64,000 nucleotides of DNA from Conus ventricosus (Eukaryota > Mollusca > Gastropoda > Neogastropoda > Conidae), in the NCBI GenBank assembly GCA_018398815.1, contig CM031612.1, forward strand, positions 5,599,366 to 5,663,365. Direction: 5' to 3'. Positions 32,571 to 43,701 of this stretch are shown piece after piece. Position 1 is the stretch's first letter, and each line of letters opens with the position of its first letter. The notes below the pieces were generated by a model. The model was not told the origin of the DNA, did not search any database, and saw only the letters and a program-made list of their open reading frames with translations. The position numbers and the translations under genes were made by a program.

Positions 32571-33420
32571 CCTGCGCTCTGAACCCCTCAGTGTCTAGTT
32601 ATCATGAAGGACAGCCGGGGCCGCTGTATTCATGGCGATGTGCTTGGCTGCTTTCCCACAGGAAGGCTCATGGTGGGGCAGTCTCCTGCTGGGAAGACAT
32701 CCAACAGGGTCCCTGGCACAAAAGGACAAGTGTCGAAAAAGGCCGGCTGGGAGACCTGGGCATCCACTGACCATGACTGAACCCTCCATGATGCAGGCAT
32801 ATTTGGTATGAATGAGAACGTATGTGGTCCCAGCGACAACAATGGTGAGTTTTATGCTGATGACGATTGTGAAAATACGATGCTCCAGTTCCCTGGAGAC
32901 AGTTTGAAGGCTATGCACATCCATTCTCCCCAAGTACTTAGCAATAAGTCTCAACCGCCTACTTTCACATCCCAATCCAACGGTTGGTCCAGAAATAGCT
33001 CTGCTTTAGATTCCAGAGAAAGATCTTTGCCTTCACGGCTCTCCCTTCGGTATTTCTCTCAGCCTGTGGATTTTCAACACGGAGACGGACAAGGTCAGTT
33101 CAGAGGTGACAGAGAAAACCACATCGATGTAATCAAACTACGTCAACAAACTTCTCAAAAAGATCCGCGACTCACAAGATCCTGTCAAGGATCTGTCAAT
33201 TCTTAAGCAGACACTTTTGTTTGTGGACTTTCTTGTTCACCTCTGAAAAATCCAATAGGATCCCCTCTTAGATTTCATTCAAATGGGGATACACAATAGA
33301 CAGATATATAGGTAGATTATCTAGATCAGATAGATAAGTAGACACCCGAGTTAAAATTAAATCTGAGGTGAAATACAGCACGTATCTGAGAGATTAGAAA
33401 TAAACATACAGATACCTTAC
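32571..33420. other. Intron, no clear gene
   Basis: Short open frames on both strands at 32600-33200, none matching JARID2 or a known family; AGATA-rich patch near 33300-33350. Confidence 0.4.
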
Positions 33421-33546
33421 CGCTTTGGGGATTTTCATGGCATCGGCAACCTTGACCCACTGCTTCTTGTCGACGATATTCTGCAGGCCACCCAGGTCAC
33501 GGATCATGTGATAGAGCTGCGGCAGGTCAACCTCCACGCCACCAAT
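33421..33546 (-). CDS. JARID2 exon, ARID domain part 3
   Basis: A 126-base exon in phase 0 at both ends, with donor GTAAGG. It encodes IGGVEVDLPQLYHMIRDLGG and then KKQWVKVADAMKIP, matching the IGGCELDL...LINEMGGMQQV...KKWNKLADMLRIP part of the JARID2 ARID, which binds DNA. The sequence after KIPK should finish the last ARID helix in the next exon, which I could not find. Confidence 0.95.
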
Positions 33547-34180
33547 CTGTCAACCACGACCTTGTCAGAAAACCATCATCGCTCACATACCACTCACTGT
33601 CCGCAAAATTAAACATGACTTATCAGTGTTGTGGTAGAGCAGCTTGTACAGCTGCTGAGAGATGGATACCTGGGCAGACTGTCTTCAGTCATGCTCAACA
33701 TGGTAGAGGTTTGTCACCTGCATAGTCCTTACAAGTCACAATACTGGGGAGGAAGTAGGGTCTCATGACTCCCCACAAAACAAGTAACGTAAAACAATGG
33801 GCATGTATTACAATAATAGCTTCTACCTGTAATACCCCAAACATAAAACCAGATCAAATACGGAATGTCTCCTAATGGACGTTGTAGTTTAAAAAAATTT
33901 TTTTTAAGTATGCAGGTTGTCTGAGATGAGAAAACCATGTAGCGATAAAACTGAAACTACAACAGGTGGACTTGATCTGCATTTGTGTGTGGAACAGTAC
34001 ACCAAAAACCAGACAAACATGAACGTTTTTCTCTTATGGACTTTTTTCACATTTCTTAAAACTGTATTCATTTTAAGTTAGTTTGAAAAGAAAGTAAGTT
34101 TTGCTTTGTTTAATTCAGTTGTGTGTGTTTATATACTAACAATATTGCTTTGTTTAAATTCAGTTGTGTGTGTTTATATA
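33547..34180. other. Intron
   Basis: Contains a two-copy repeat of TTGCTTTGTTTAA(A)TTCAG followed by TTGTGTGTGTTTATATA at 34104-34180, directly before the hAT element H2. Confidence 0.6.
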
Positions 34181-37100
34181 CAGGGGTGATAGTACCAAAG
34201 AGTTCCGAAACCTGAACCAAAAAAATTCCTGAACCCAAAACCTGAAACCAATCTATAAAATAAGTTTCAAATTCTTGTAAACCTGAAAATTAACAACATT
34301 CATCGATTCATTACTAACACCTTTCACAAACACTATGAATACTTACGTTGCTGAATCTGGTATCAGATTGTAGTTAAGGCACATGAAGTGTTGAATAATG
34401 AATTTCCCGTCTTTTTGCTTTTGATCAAAGACTCTACTCCACCCTTTTTGCCTCTCATTGTATTACAATTGTCCATCAAGCACGAAACAACTTGAGACCA
34501 GTCGACTTTTCTTTCTGATAGAATGCCAGACACTGCATTGAAGATATTTTCTGCTGTTGCAACATTTACTTCTCTTGACCCTAAGTGTTCTGCTACAACT
34601 TTTCCCAGTTCCACATCATAATACTGAACAAGCACGTTCACAATCTTGTCATTATTGCTATTTGTAGCCTCGTCAATATTTAAAGAAAAGTGTCTGTCTG
34701 ACAGCTTTGCACTCAGTTCCTTCTTCATAGCATGTGCTACTCCATGTACAGTGTGTAAGTTGTGCTACCACGAGAAAGAGAGAGAGAACCAAGTGCTTTG
34801 TCATCACTAGCTAACCTCTTAGCAAGCTCAACAAGATCTCCCCCCAAAGAAAAGGGCAGACAATGTTCGGCAATAAATGCACAAACAACTGCTTTCAGTT
34901 CTGCTTTCCTGTCTCCCATACCGTCTTGCGTAACGGTAGTTGTGGAAGCTCCATCAAGCTTTGTAGACTGGCGGACAGACTTCAAATTGCGCCGATGATC
35001 CACATCTTCTGCATGAGAAAGCAAGGCTTTTTTCCCACTTGAGCCATAGAGTAATGTTTTGTTGCATGGCACGCAAAAAACAAACTCCCGGCGACTCGAC
35101 CTTTTCACACCAATCGCCATGACATCGCTGTTCCGATCTTGCAACCAATCCCACCTCCACTTGTTTTTCACACCTATCTCAACTGTAGAAATATCTGCCC
35201 CCGGCGGTAACACCTTCATGTTGTTTGGTTTTGTACTCTTGTTTTTGAAAGACACAAAGGCACACAAACTAGCTGACAAAGTTGCTTGTGACAAGTTGTC
35301 ATTTGCACCAAGAGCTGCATGCTGCTACCCGAAGTGAAAAACCTCGTTTTTACAACCAAGGGACGTCACTGTCGGAGGTCAAACAGACCTGGTTACCCCT
35401 CAGAAATTCTATGTGTAGGTTTTGGGTCAAAAATGTGTACAATTGTGTGTAAAATGTGTAAGCTTTTGCAGCGCAAAGTAGCTGCGTAGGAAACAATACT
35501 GAATGGATTCCAGACATTAGAAACACTGAAAATTTATTACTATAAAAGATGTATTTTCATGAAATGCATTAAATTGGCTTCTTTAACAATCAATGATTGT
35601 CAAACTAATCCAAGTTCCTTGCCAGTATCCTCTGATGGGCAAAAACCTTTGCTCAAGAAATTAACAAGAACATTAACTGATGTGAATTTTCTTTTATAAC
35701 ACTTTAAAATAACTCTCTCTTCACGTTTTACTGTACTGATGGACATAACTGGAAAAAAAAATCTGAAGTAATCTATTTTTATCATATGCTACGATGGGCA
35801 CTTTTTCACTGTTGATAAGCTAACCAGTCTCACTGTTGATAAGCTAACCAGTCTTTCTGAAGAGCATAACAATTATGATGTGAACTTTATTTCAGACTTT
35901 GGTGATTCCAGCTCCTTCAGGGTTCCCAGGTGATGGGCATGAGGCCAAAAAATGACCTTTAATATCAGTTTAAAAGGACCTTTGCCAACATGGAGGAAGG
36001 GGGGGGGGGGGGGGGGGGGGGGTAGACAAGGCGGGAAAAGGAATCTATCCTACTCAAGAACTCAGCATATAGCTGTTCCCCAAGCTGCTTGTTATGTTCG
36101 CATGTTCGCAATCCGTCATGTTATGTACCTATATTTATTTGGGTAATAATATTTTCATCATTATTGCCCCACTCTTCAAATGAATTTCTATAAAGGGAAC
36201 ATTTTAACATAGATAGCATGAGCGAAAATGTTAAGTCAGCTACATGCCGCGAACATTAGCACCGCGTCTGCACTGTGGAACCCGTGACGTCAAAAAAGCT
36301 GGATTGTAGCAACGCACCAGCAGAAGACACAAGCCACTGTCGCTTTTGCGTCGTCTGCTAGATAAGCTTACTAAACAGAAAGCCCACTGATAGGCCTAGC
36401 GTTATAGGCCTGCCTACCGCGTTTCAGATGATCGCGTCGGCATCTGTCAACTCTTTGCAACTTACATGCACTAAAGATCATACACGGACTCTAAAGATCC
36501 CGATGCTCATGTCCTAAGACGGGTGAGTACCGGCTACACGAAAATACACAATGCATGCAACCTGTGTGCCATAATAGTCTACTTCAAGACTGCGAGCACG
36601 GGGCAGGTTAAACATCCCCATCTGGAAGAAGAAGAAGAAAGTACGGTTTGGGTTGTGGAAGATGTATCGGTTCCGTTTTCAAGCCTCCTTTGGGGCCGGG
36701 GGTGGGGTGGGGGTGGGGTGGGGGGGGGGGGGATTTTGGAGCTTTTTGTCCCTCTCCGCGAGTAGTCTGATGTTCCAGTCTCTCATCAGAAGTGGCTGCA
36801 GAACTCGACTTCACAAAAAAAAAAGCTTTGAATGTTCATTGCCTACCGTTTTCCAGAATCACTGTTTCCTTTGTGGCTTTTGCTACTGATGTGCCGCTGA
36901 ATGTCAAAGCGACCACTGTAGCAATCGCGATTTGACACGTGGTGCTGTGTGCGAACGTAATAACGCAGTAATGAACTTGAATATAGTATGATACGCTGGT
37001 TTGTACTTCTGTTCATATTTCTTTTTCTTTTGGATCACAGCTTCTACCAATGAATCTGAATTTTCGTTGTCTGTTTCATGCGCGCGAGTTGAAGCGAGTG

Positions 37101-37495
37101 AGAAGCAATGTTGATGCATTCATAGAGGCAGGAAGTACGCATGCGCCATCGGAACTTTTAAAAGTTGGACCAGACTCTTGGACTCGGCCGGATTACGTGT
37201 TCAGCGCATTTCGTAAGCTCGTTCATCAAAATTTCGTACAATTTGGTTTTGAAACGTACAATCGTATAGCTGTATTAAATTTCGTGAGATTATACGCAAA
37301 AATCGTAAAGTGCACAGGTCTGGGTCAAATAATCTCCCTTGCAACGATCCTATTATCGTCTGCTATTAAAATCTCTTTGTCCCTGCTTTTCCAGTCCGGA
37401 AATGACTTTCCAAACAAACTCAAAAACCGGAGATTATTTTTTTCAGCAATCGTAAAACCGGATTTCCGGAACATTCCGGAAAATTAGCACCCCTG
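34181..37495 (-). mobile_element. hAT-like element H2, 3.3 kb, with transposase remnants
   Basis: Ends CAGGGGTGATAG and GCACCCCTG, flanked by TATATA on each side (34175-34180, 37496-37501). On the minus strand, 34737-35294 encodes a zinc-finger region (KNKWRWDWLQ, FVFCVPCNKTLLYGSSGKK, then a His). 34363-34728 encodes the start of the catalytic region (FSLNIDEATNS...SCLMDNCNTMRGKKGG), which is hAT transposase in style. A one-base shift separates the two, and the C-terminal dimerisation part is missing, so it is inactive. The interior also holds G runs at 36000-36022 and 36707-36732 and a fragment of another element's end near 35918. Confidence 0.85.
34363..35294 (-). pseudogene. hAT-type transposase remnant
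   Basis: Two pieces in different frames. The N-terminal piece carries a BED-like C2-H zinc finger with YGSSGKKALLSHAEDVDH. The second carries the conserved SLNIDEATN and DNCNTMRGK blocks. Stops at 34363 before the C-terminal half. Its finger region is shared with remnants at 41590-41640 and 60116-60395, marking one family. Confidence 0.8.
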
Positions 37496-37501
37496 TATAT
37501 A

Positions 37502-37775
37502 CTAACAATATTCATAATCACCTTGTCTGACCCAAGACAAAGAGAATTAATTAAATAGATGGTAAAATGGTTACCACAGTACAGGTTAAAGTCCATCACA
37601 TTAAAGGCATTTCCGTCATTAGCAGTTTATGAAATGCAAGACTAGACATTAATATTCGAAAATCGCAATACACAAAATTTCCGCTCTGTTCCACTACTTC
37701 TGTGCAATCTACAAAGCCAGGAACCACCTGTATTCCAAGTCACACGTAACGTCAAAAAAATACACAGAGTAGGCC
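37502..37775. other. Intron
   Basis: Nothing recognised. Confidence 0.5.
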
Positions 37776-37781
37776 ATTGTC

Positions 37782-39432
37782 TTCACATGAAATTTTCCCT
37801 AACACCGCCATTGTCTTGACATGAAATTTTCCCTAACACCGCCATTGTCTTCACATGAAATTTCCCTAACACCGCCATTGTCTTCACATGAAATTTTCCC
37901 CACCCCGCCATGTCTTAACATGAAATTTTCCCCAACCCCACCATTGTCTTCACATGAAATTTTCCCCAACCCCACCATTGTCTTGACATGAAATTTTCCC
38001 CAACCCCACCATTGTCTTGACATGAAATTTTCCCCAACCCCACCATTGTCTTGACATGAAATTTTCCCCAACCCCACCATTGTCTTGACATGAAATTTTC
38101 CCCAACCCCACCATTGTCTTCACATGAAAATTTCCCCAACCCCGCCATTGTCTTGACATGAAATTTCCCCAACCCCGCCATTGTCTTGACATGAAATTTT
38201 CTCCAACCCCACCATTGTCTTCACATGAAATTTTCCCTAACACCGCCATTGTCTTGACATGAAATTTTCCCCAACCCCGCCATTGTCTTGACATGAAATT
38301 TTCCCCAACCCCGCCATTGTCTTGACATGAAATTTTCCCCAACCCCGCCATTGTCTTGACATGAAATTTTCCCCAACCCCGCCATTGTCTTGACATGAAA
38401 TTTTCCCCAACCCCGCCATTGTCTTGACATGAAATTTTCCCCAACCCCACCATTGTCTTGACATGAAATTTTCCCCAACCCCACCATTGTCTTGACATGA
38501 AATTTTCCCCAACCCCGCCATTGTCTTGACATGAAATTTTCCCCAACCCCGCCATTGTCTTGACATGAAATTTTCCCCAACCCCGCCATTGTCTTCACAT
38601 GAAATTTTCCCCAACCCCACCATTGTCTTCACATGAAATTTTCCCCAACCCCACCATTGTCTTCACATGAAATTTTCCCCAACCCCGCCATTGTCTTCAC
38701 ATGAAATTTTCCCCAACCCCACCATTGTCTTCACATGAAATTTTCTCCAACTCCGCCATTGTCTTCACATGAAATTTTCCCCAACCCCGCCATTGTCTTC
38801 ACATGAAATTTTCCCCAACCCCGCCATTGTCTTCACATGAAATTTTCCCCAACCCCGCCATTGTCTTCACATGAAATTTTCCCCAACCCCACCATTGTCC
38901 TCACATGAAATTTTCCCCAACCCCACCATTGTCTTCACATGAAATTTTTCCCAACCCCACCATTGTCTTGACATGAAATTTTCCCCAACCCCACCATTGT
39001 CTTCACATGAAATTTTCCCCAACCCCACCATTGTCTTGACATGAAATTTTCCCCAACCCCACCATTGTCTTCACATGAAATTTTCCCCAACCCCACCATT
39101 GTCTTGACATGAAATTTTTCCCCAACCCCACCATTGTCTTCACATGAAATTTTCCCCAACCCCACCATTGTCTTCACATGAAATTTTCCCCAACCCCGCC
39201 ATTGTCTTCACATGAAATTTTCCCCAACCCCGCCATTGTCTTCACATGAAATTTTCCCCAACCCCGCCATTGTCTTCACATGAAATTTTCCCCAACCCCA
39301 CCATTGTCTTCTTCCCCAACCCCACCATTGTCTTCACATGAAATTTTCCCCAACCCCGCCATTGTCTTGACATGAAATTTTCCCCAACCCCACCATTGTC
39401 TTCACATGAAATTTTCCCCAACCCCGTCTGTT
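37782..39432. repeat. 34-bp minisatellite, about 48 copies, on the donor side of an ARID exon
   Basis: Unit (plus) CCATTGTCTTSACATGAAAT followed by TTTCCCCAACCCCR, very regular; the two variable positions are C/G in CTTSAC and A/G before CCATT. Variants occur in blocks, indicating recent amplification. It begins about ten bases from the donor of the exon at 39435. Minus-strand peptide repeats are by-products; there are no unique spacers, so it is not a CRISPR-like array. Confidence 0.97.
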
Positions 39433-39434
39433 AC

Positions 39435-39519
39435 CTGCCGTGTGGAGGGCTGCTGGGGGTTGAAGATATCTCTGAGGTGATGAACAATGGCTCGTGTCTG
39501 CTCCACGATGGGTCCCCAT
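39435..39519 (-). CDS. JARID2 exon, ARID domain part 2
   Basis: An 85-base exon with acceptor TGTTGTGTAG and donor GTAACA. It completes an Arg codon from 40745-40957 and reads WGPIVEQTRAIVHHLRDIF, matching RRWGPNVQRLACIKKHL of the JARID2 ARID. It ends in phase 0, as required by the exon at 33421. It is squeezed between two minisatellites: the 34-bp array 3' of it and a ~42-bp array 5' of it that repeats its own splice acceptor. Confidence 0.93.
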
Positions 39520-40075
39520 CTACACAACATACAGTACCATTCCTGATCAACTGCTCCCCATCTACATAACATACAGTATTCCTGATCAACTTCTCCCCAT
39601 CTACACAACATACAGTACCATTCCTCATCAACTGGTCCCCATCTACACAATATACAGTACCATTCCTGATCAACTGGTCCCCATCTACACAACATACAGT
39701 ACCATTCCTGATCAACTGGTCCCCATCTACACAACATACATTACAGTATTCCTGATCAACTTGTCCCCATCTACATAACATACAGTACCATTCTTGATCA
39801 ACTGGTCCCCATCTACACAACATACAGTACCTTTCTTGATCAACTGGTCCCCATCTACACAACATACAGTATTTCTGATCAACTGGTCCCCATCTACACA
39901 ACATACAGTACCATTCCTCATCAACTGGTCCCCATCTACACAACATACAGTACCATTCTTGATCAACTGCTCCCCATCTACACAACATACAATACCATTC
40001 TTGATCAACTGGTCCCCATCTACACAACATACAGTACCATTCTTGATTAACTGCTCCCCATCGACATGCCTCTGC
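39520..40075. repeat. ~42-bp minisatellite repeating the 3' splice site of the ARID exon
   Basis: About 13 units of (minus strand) ATGGGGACCAGTTGATCAAG, then AATGGTACTGTATGTTGTGTAG, 36-44 bases long. The TATGTTGTGTAG/ATGGGGACC junction is identical to the real acceptor and first nine exon bases at 39519. Each unit therefore carries a potential acceptor, and AATG/GTACTG could act as a weak donor. Confidence 0.93.
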
Positions 40076-40744
40076 TCTATTACTGGTCCCTGTCTGAATA
40101 AAATACACATCAATCATGGCTGCTCTAAAACATCATCTCCATCTGAATTCTCTACATCATCATCATTCGTGCCTGCTCCACGATCAGTTCCTGTGAAAGA
40201 GGGACTGAAAGAAATGAAGAGAGAAAGGCAGATGCACAGCCAACAAAGTCACAGAGGAGGTAAAGACAGAGAAAAATCCCCATAATAGCGAATGAGAAAA
40301 GCAGAAATTTTTTTAAAAAAAGAATGCACGTGGACCAGGAGCTGAGCAGTGGCATGGACGCTGCCTGAGCAAGTGTTCCAGAAGGTCCCCAAGTCGAACC
40401 CACCAGCCTCTCAGGGAGATCTGGTTGACCAACCCATCCCCCCCCCTCCACCTACTGGTCAAGCTGTGTGGGCCTGTAGACATTCTGTGCAGGACAGCTA
40501 CACTTGACAGCTCCCTCTCACAGAAGGGGAGTATAACTGTGGTTGTTTGATGTTTTCAATTTTATCCTTTTAGCCACCTGTGCTTTGACCCAGTTACAGA
40601 ATTCAGTGCGGTGTGGTGAAGGACAACAGTACAAACAATGAACTACACATGGCAGACAATCACCCACATATGCATGCACACTCACACTCACACACAGATG
40701 CACAAACACACGCACACACAAACACACATCAATTTGCAAATCAC
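40076..40744. other. Intron
   Basis: CA-rich patch at 40677-40730; no gene recognised. Confidence 0.5.
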
Positions 40745-40957
40745 CTGTTGAATAAGCGATGCAAATGCTGGATCTGCGTGGTGAAGCGAATTTCTTCGTT
40801 CACCTTGCTCTCCATCTTCCAGCTTGCAGGGGGATAATTCGACACATGCCGAAGGGCTCGGCCTTTTCGCGAATGCTGTCAATGTAGGATATGGGGTCAA
40901 AAAACTCGTCCTCCGTGGGATGAAATGTGGGAACTTGTTCGAGGTGGACAGTCCCAC
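40745..40957 (-). CDS. JARID2 exon, ARID start (FDPISYIDSI segment)
   Basis: Encodes VPTFHPTEDEFFDPISYIDS, then FGMCRII, and after a one-base frame break at a run of five C (near 40832), a piece with NEEIRFTTQIQHLHRL. This matches EFHDPLIYIESVR...FGMCRVIPP...NDEMRFVTQIQHIHKL of vertebrate JARID2. Phase at the upstream end fits 42468-43458 (G + GT). The break in such a conserved exon is most simply a homopolymer sequencing error. Confidence 0.92.
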
Positions 40958-41177
40958 CTCAGGGTTGAGGAGGGAACTGTTTTTTCTGGCGTTGGTTTCT
41001 TCGGAGTCACTGGTCAAAAGAAGAACAGCGAGGAATCAACTGACCATGTCCATGTCACATGTGATGCTGTAGGTGAACATCATAAAGGTCAAATTTCACA
41101 AAGAGGTAACAGTCTGTCCAAAAAGATTGATACTTATCTTTGTTATGTCACATAATTTCATTAACTTTTTTTAATAT
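40958..41177. other. Intron
   Basis: Nothing recognised. Confidence 0.5.
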
Positions 41178-41942
41178 CAGAGGTGGGAATGAGAAAAAGT
41201 GAAAAAGGAGGAAAATTTTTGCGGGGGTCTGGGGGCCGCTGAAGGCCCCCAGTGGGGTCCAGGGCAACGCCCCTGGTGGGGGTCTGGGGCAAAGCCCCCT
41301 GAAGCTGAAGGATTTTTGTCATTTAACATTGAAAAAATCATAATCTGTGACACCAAATGATCAAGATCAAAAGTGTGCATGTGTGAGCGTTTGAATCATG
41401 TGTGTCACTCTGTGCAACTGTGTGTGTGCATGTGTGTGTGTCAAATCATGAAACAAAATATCTATAAAGTATTGACATACCTCTCCCACTAGTCCCAGGA
41501 CTCCATGAAGATCACAGTCGAAGTTGCACATCACGGCTGACAGAAGCTATAACGATCTTTGTGTTCACAACTTCATCCAGCCATTTCCAATTCCACTTAT
41601 TTTTCACTGAGGAATCAATGGAACTTGCCAACACTTTTTCATTTTCATTTAACGTGCGAAACATTTTCGCCTGTCACCAGTCAAAAACTTATGAAAAAAG
41701 ATGGCGGCGAATAAGGTCTGCAGATTATTTCCCTTTGGTTGATAGATTCGGTTAACCGCGTCGTACGTTGTTCTTGTACTTGTCTCGGGAGGGCTCATGT
41801 TAAACGGAAATGACCGAACGAATCAGTAGGTAGGTTGCTTGACGAGTCATTCGCTGACGTAGTTTCACCCCCTCGCCCTCGCATTACGGCCATGCGAGCG
41901 TAGGATTTCGCCTAAGGCGGAAGAGCTCTGATAAATGTTACC

Positions 41943-41979
<37 letters not shown>

Positions 41980-42070
41980 TTCTCAACGGATTTGCATCGA
42001 TCTCAAAAATGACCTCTGAGGCCTCCAAAAAGGCGGAACTCCGCCGAAAGGCGGAAGATTCCCACGTCTG
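41178..42070. mobile_element. Non-autonomous hAT-like element H3
   Basis: Ends CAGAGGTGGGAAT and ATTCCCACGTCTG, flanked by TAATAT on both sides (41172-41177, 42071-42076). It contains a GGGGGTCTGGGGGCCGC block shared with H4 and, on minus near 41590-41640, a remnant reading VKNKWNWKWLDE that matches the zinc-finger region of H2 and H4. Poly-C run at 41943-41976. Confidence 0.85.
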
Positions 42071-42076
42071 TAATAT

Positions 42077-42467
42077 TCAATAATAGAGATGATTCTGAAT
42101 AAAATGATCAAAACTTTATCTTTATTGGTCTCCGAGACGTGCGCATTATCAATGTGTCAGAAATATTCACTGAATAATAATTGGTTCAAACTTTGGAGCA
42201 GCAACTTATCCATGATTTTTGCACACCCCTCACCTAAATGGAGTTAAAGAACAAATGGCCTAAACCGCGATAATTATTTCCGAGAAATCTGGGGGTCAGA
42301 CTCTGTGCAAAAAAAAAATTGTTTACAAATTTTTAGGGGTCACAAAAGTATGTTGGGGCTCACACTTAGTAACTGTTAAAAAATGTACTGAAAACAACAA
42401 CAACACACACACACACACACACACACAAGGTTATACACACATATACCTACAGAAACAGAAATCTGAC
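42077..42467. other. Intron
   Basis: CA run at about 42401-42427 close to the donor of the next exon. Nothing else. Confidence 0.5.
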
Positions 42468-43458
42468 CTTTCTTGGCTTGCTGAGGTGACCCGGCGGTGG
42501 TTGTCTTTCTCTCTCTGGCACTGCTCTGTCCTGTCTTTCCCGAGTCTTTCTCCTTGCCTTCCTCTCCATCTCTACCCCCCTCCCTCTTCAGCCTCTTGGT
42601 CTCAATGATGGAAGCCAGGGTGGACGGGTCCTTCCTTGCCACGCTGCTGCTGCTGCTCAGTGACCGCTTCAGCGAGTTAGCCCCGCTCCTCTGGCTCTCC
42701 GCTCTCTTCTCCTCCGCGTCTCTGCCTGCAAAGCTGCCGCTCAACGACCGCCTCACAGCCAGCGATCCGCTTCGGTCTCTTTCCAACAACCGTCGCTCTT
42801 CGGTTTCTTTCCCTACGGAGCTGTTGCTTAACGACTTTTTGACGGCACTGACTTTCTCTTTGTCCTCTGCCTTTTTCCCGTCTGTCTCCTTCGTGGATGC
42901 GCTGGCACTCCGAGTGGTCATTCTTTCTGGTTCCTTGGGTTCCTTGGGTTTTGCGGCGGCTGCCTGTTTGGCGCTGGCCCTGGCCCTGGCTTCTGCCTTG
43001 GCTTTGGCCAGAGCTGACTTGGCCGCTTTTTTCTTCTGCTCTTCCTCATACTCTTCCATGTCAGCGTAGCCCGACAAGACCAAGGAATAGTTGGGACGTT
43101 TCCGGCCCAGGATCTTGGCCAGGGTTTTTAAGCGCAGGCTGCTTCTCCTCTTCGGTTTGACCTTTGACACTTTGTTGGTGTTCTGTGGCACCTTTCTGGA
43201 TGTGGTCTGTCTCCTGTTCTTCGCTGCCCTGATGGTTTCCTTTTTGTGTCTGTTCTTGGCTCGGTCTTCTCGGCTCCTGTGGGGGGACTTGTCCGTCTTC
43301 TGGGTGCGCTGTCTGGTTTCTGGCCCCTGGGCTTTGCTGAGTTTTTTGGACGCCCCCTCCAGCACCCTCCTGACCGGGGAGGTGCTAGAGGACCTCACCT
43401 CCCTTTTGCCCCTTGACTGGTCGGGCTCCACCGGCTTGAAGGTGCCTGTGGGTACTCT
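42468..43458 (-). CDS. JARID2 exon, basic disordered linker
   Basis: A 991-base exon, acceptor CTTTCAG and donor GTCAGA. The product is strongly basic and rich in Lys, Arg, Ser, Ala and Glu, with RRVLEGASKKLSKAQ, KPKRRSSLRLKTL, a DMEEYEEEQKKKAAK helix and repeated (K/R)RSLSxSS motifs. It starts phase 0 and ends with one base that pairs with the next exon. Vertebrate JARID2 has a comparable basic linker before ARID but little direct similarity is visible. Assignment rests on strand, phase and position. Confidence 0.8.
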
Positions 43459-43661
43459 CTGAAAGGTCCACACAGAAACATGTTATTTGCCTGACAACGT
43501 GAGAGAAGAGTGTTCCCTTTTTTCCCCCATGACATGAGATAGTGTGTTCTTTTTGTAACCACACTTACCATGGCCAGATTCTACGCATTACAAAATAGTG
43601 ACCAATGAAATCATTTTAAGCTACAAACATCTGTATCCAAAACTCTCTCCTTTCCTTTCCT

Positions 43662-43701
<40 letters not shown>

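Noticed and set aside
37782..39432. CRISPR-like array
   Set aside because: Units are contiguous with no unique spacers, in animal intron DNA; it is a minisatellite.
39402..40285. Long Cys/Trp/Asp-rich minus frame and matching plus frame
   Set aside because: Translation of the 42-bp array and intron; the real coding part is only the 85-base exon.
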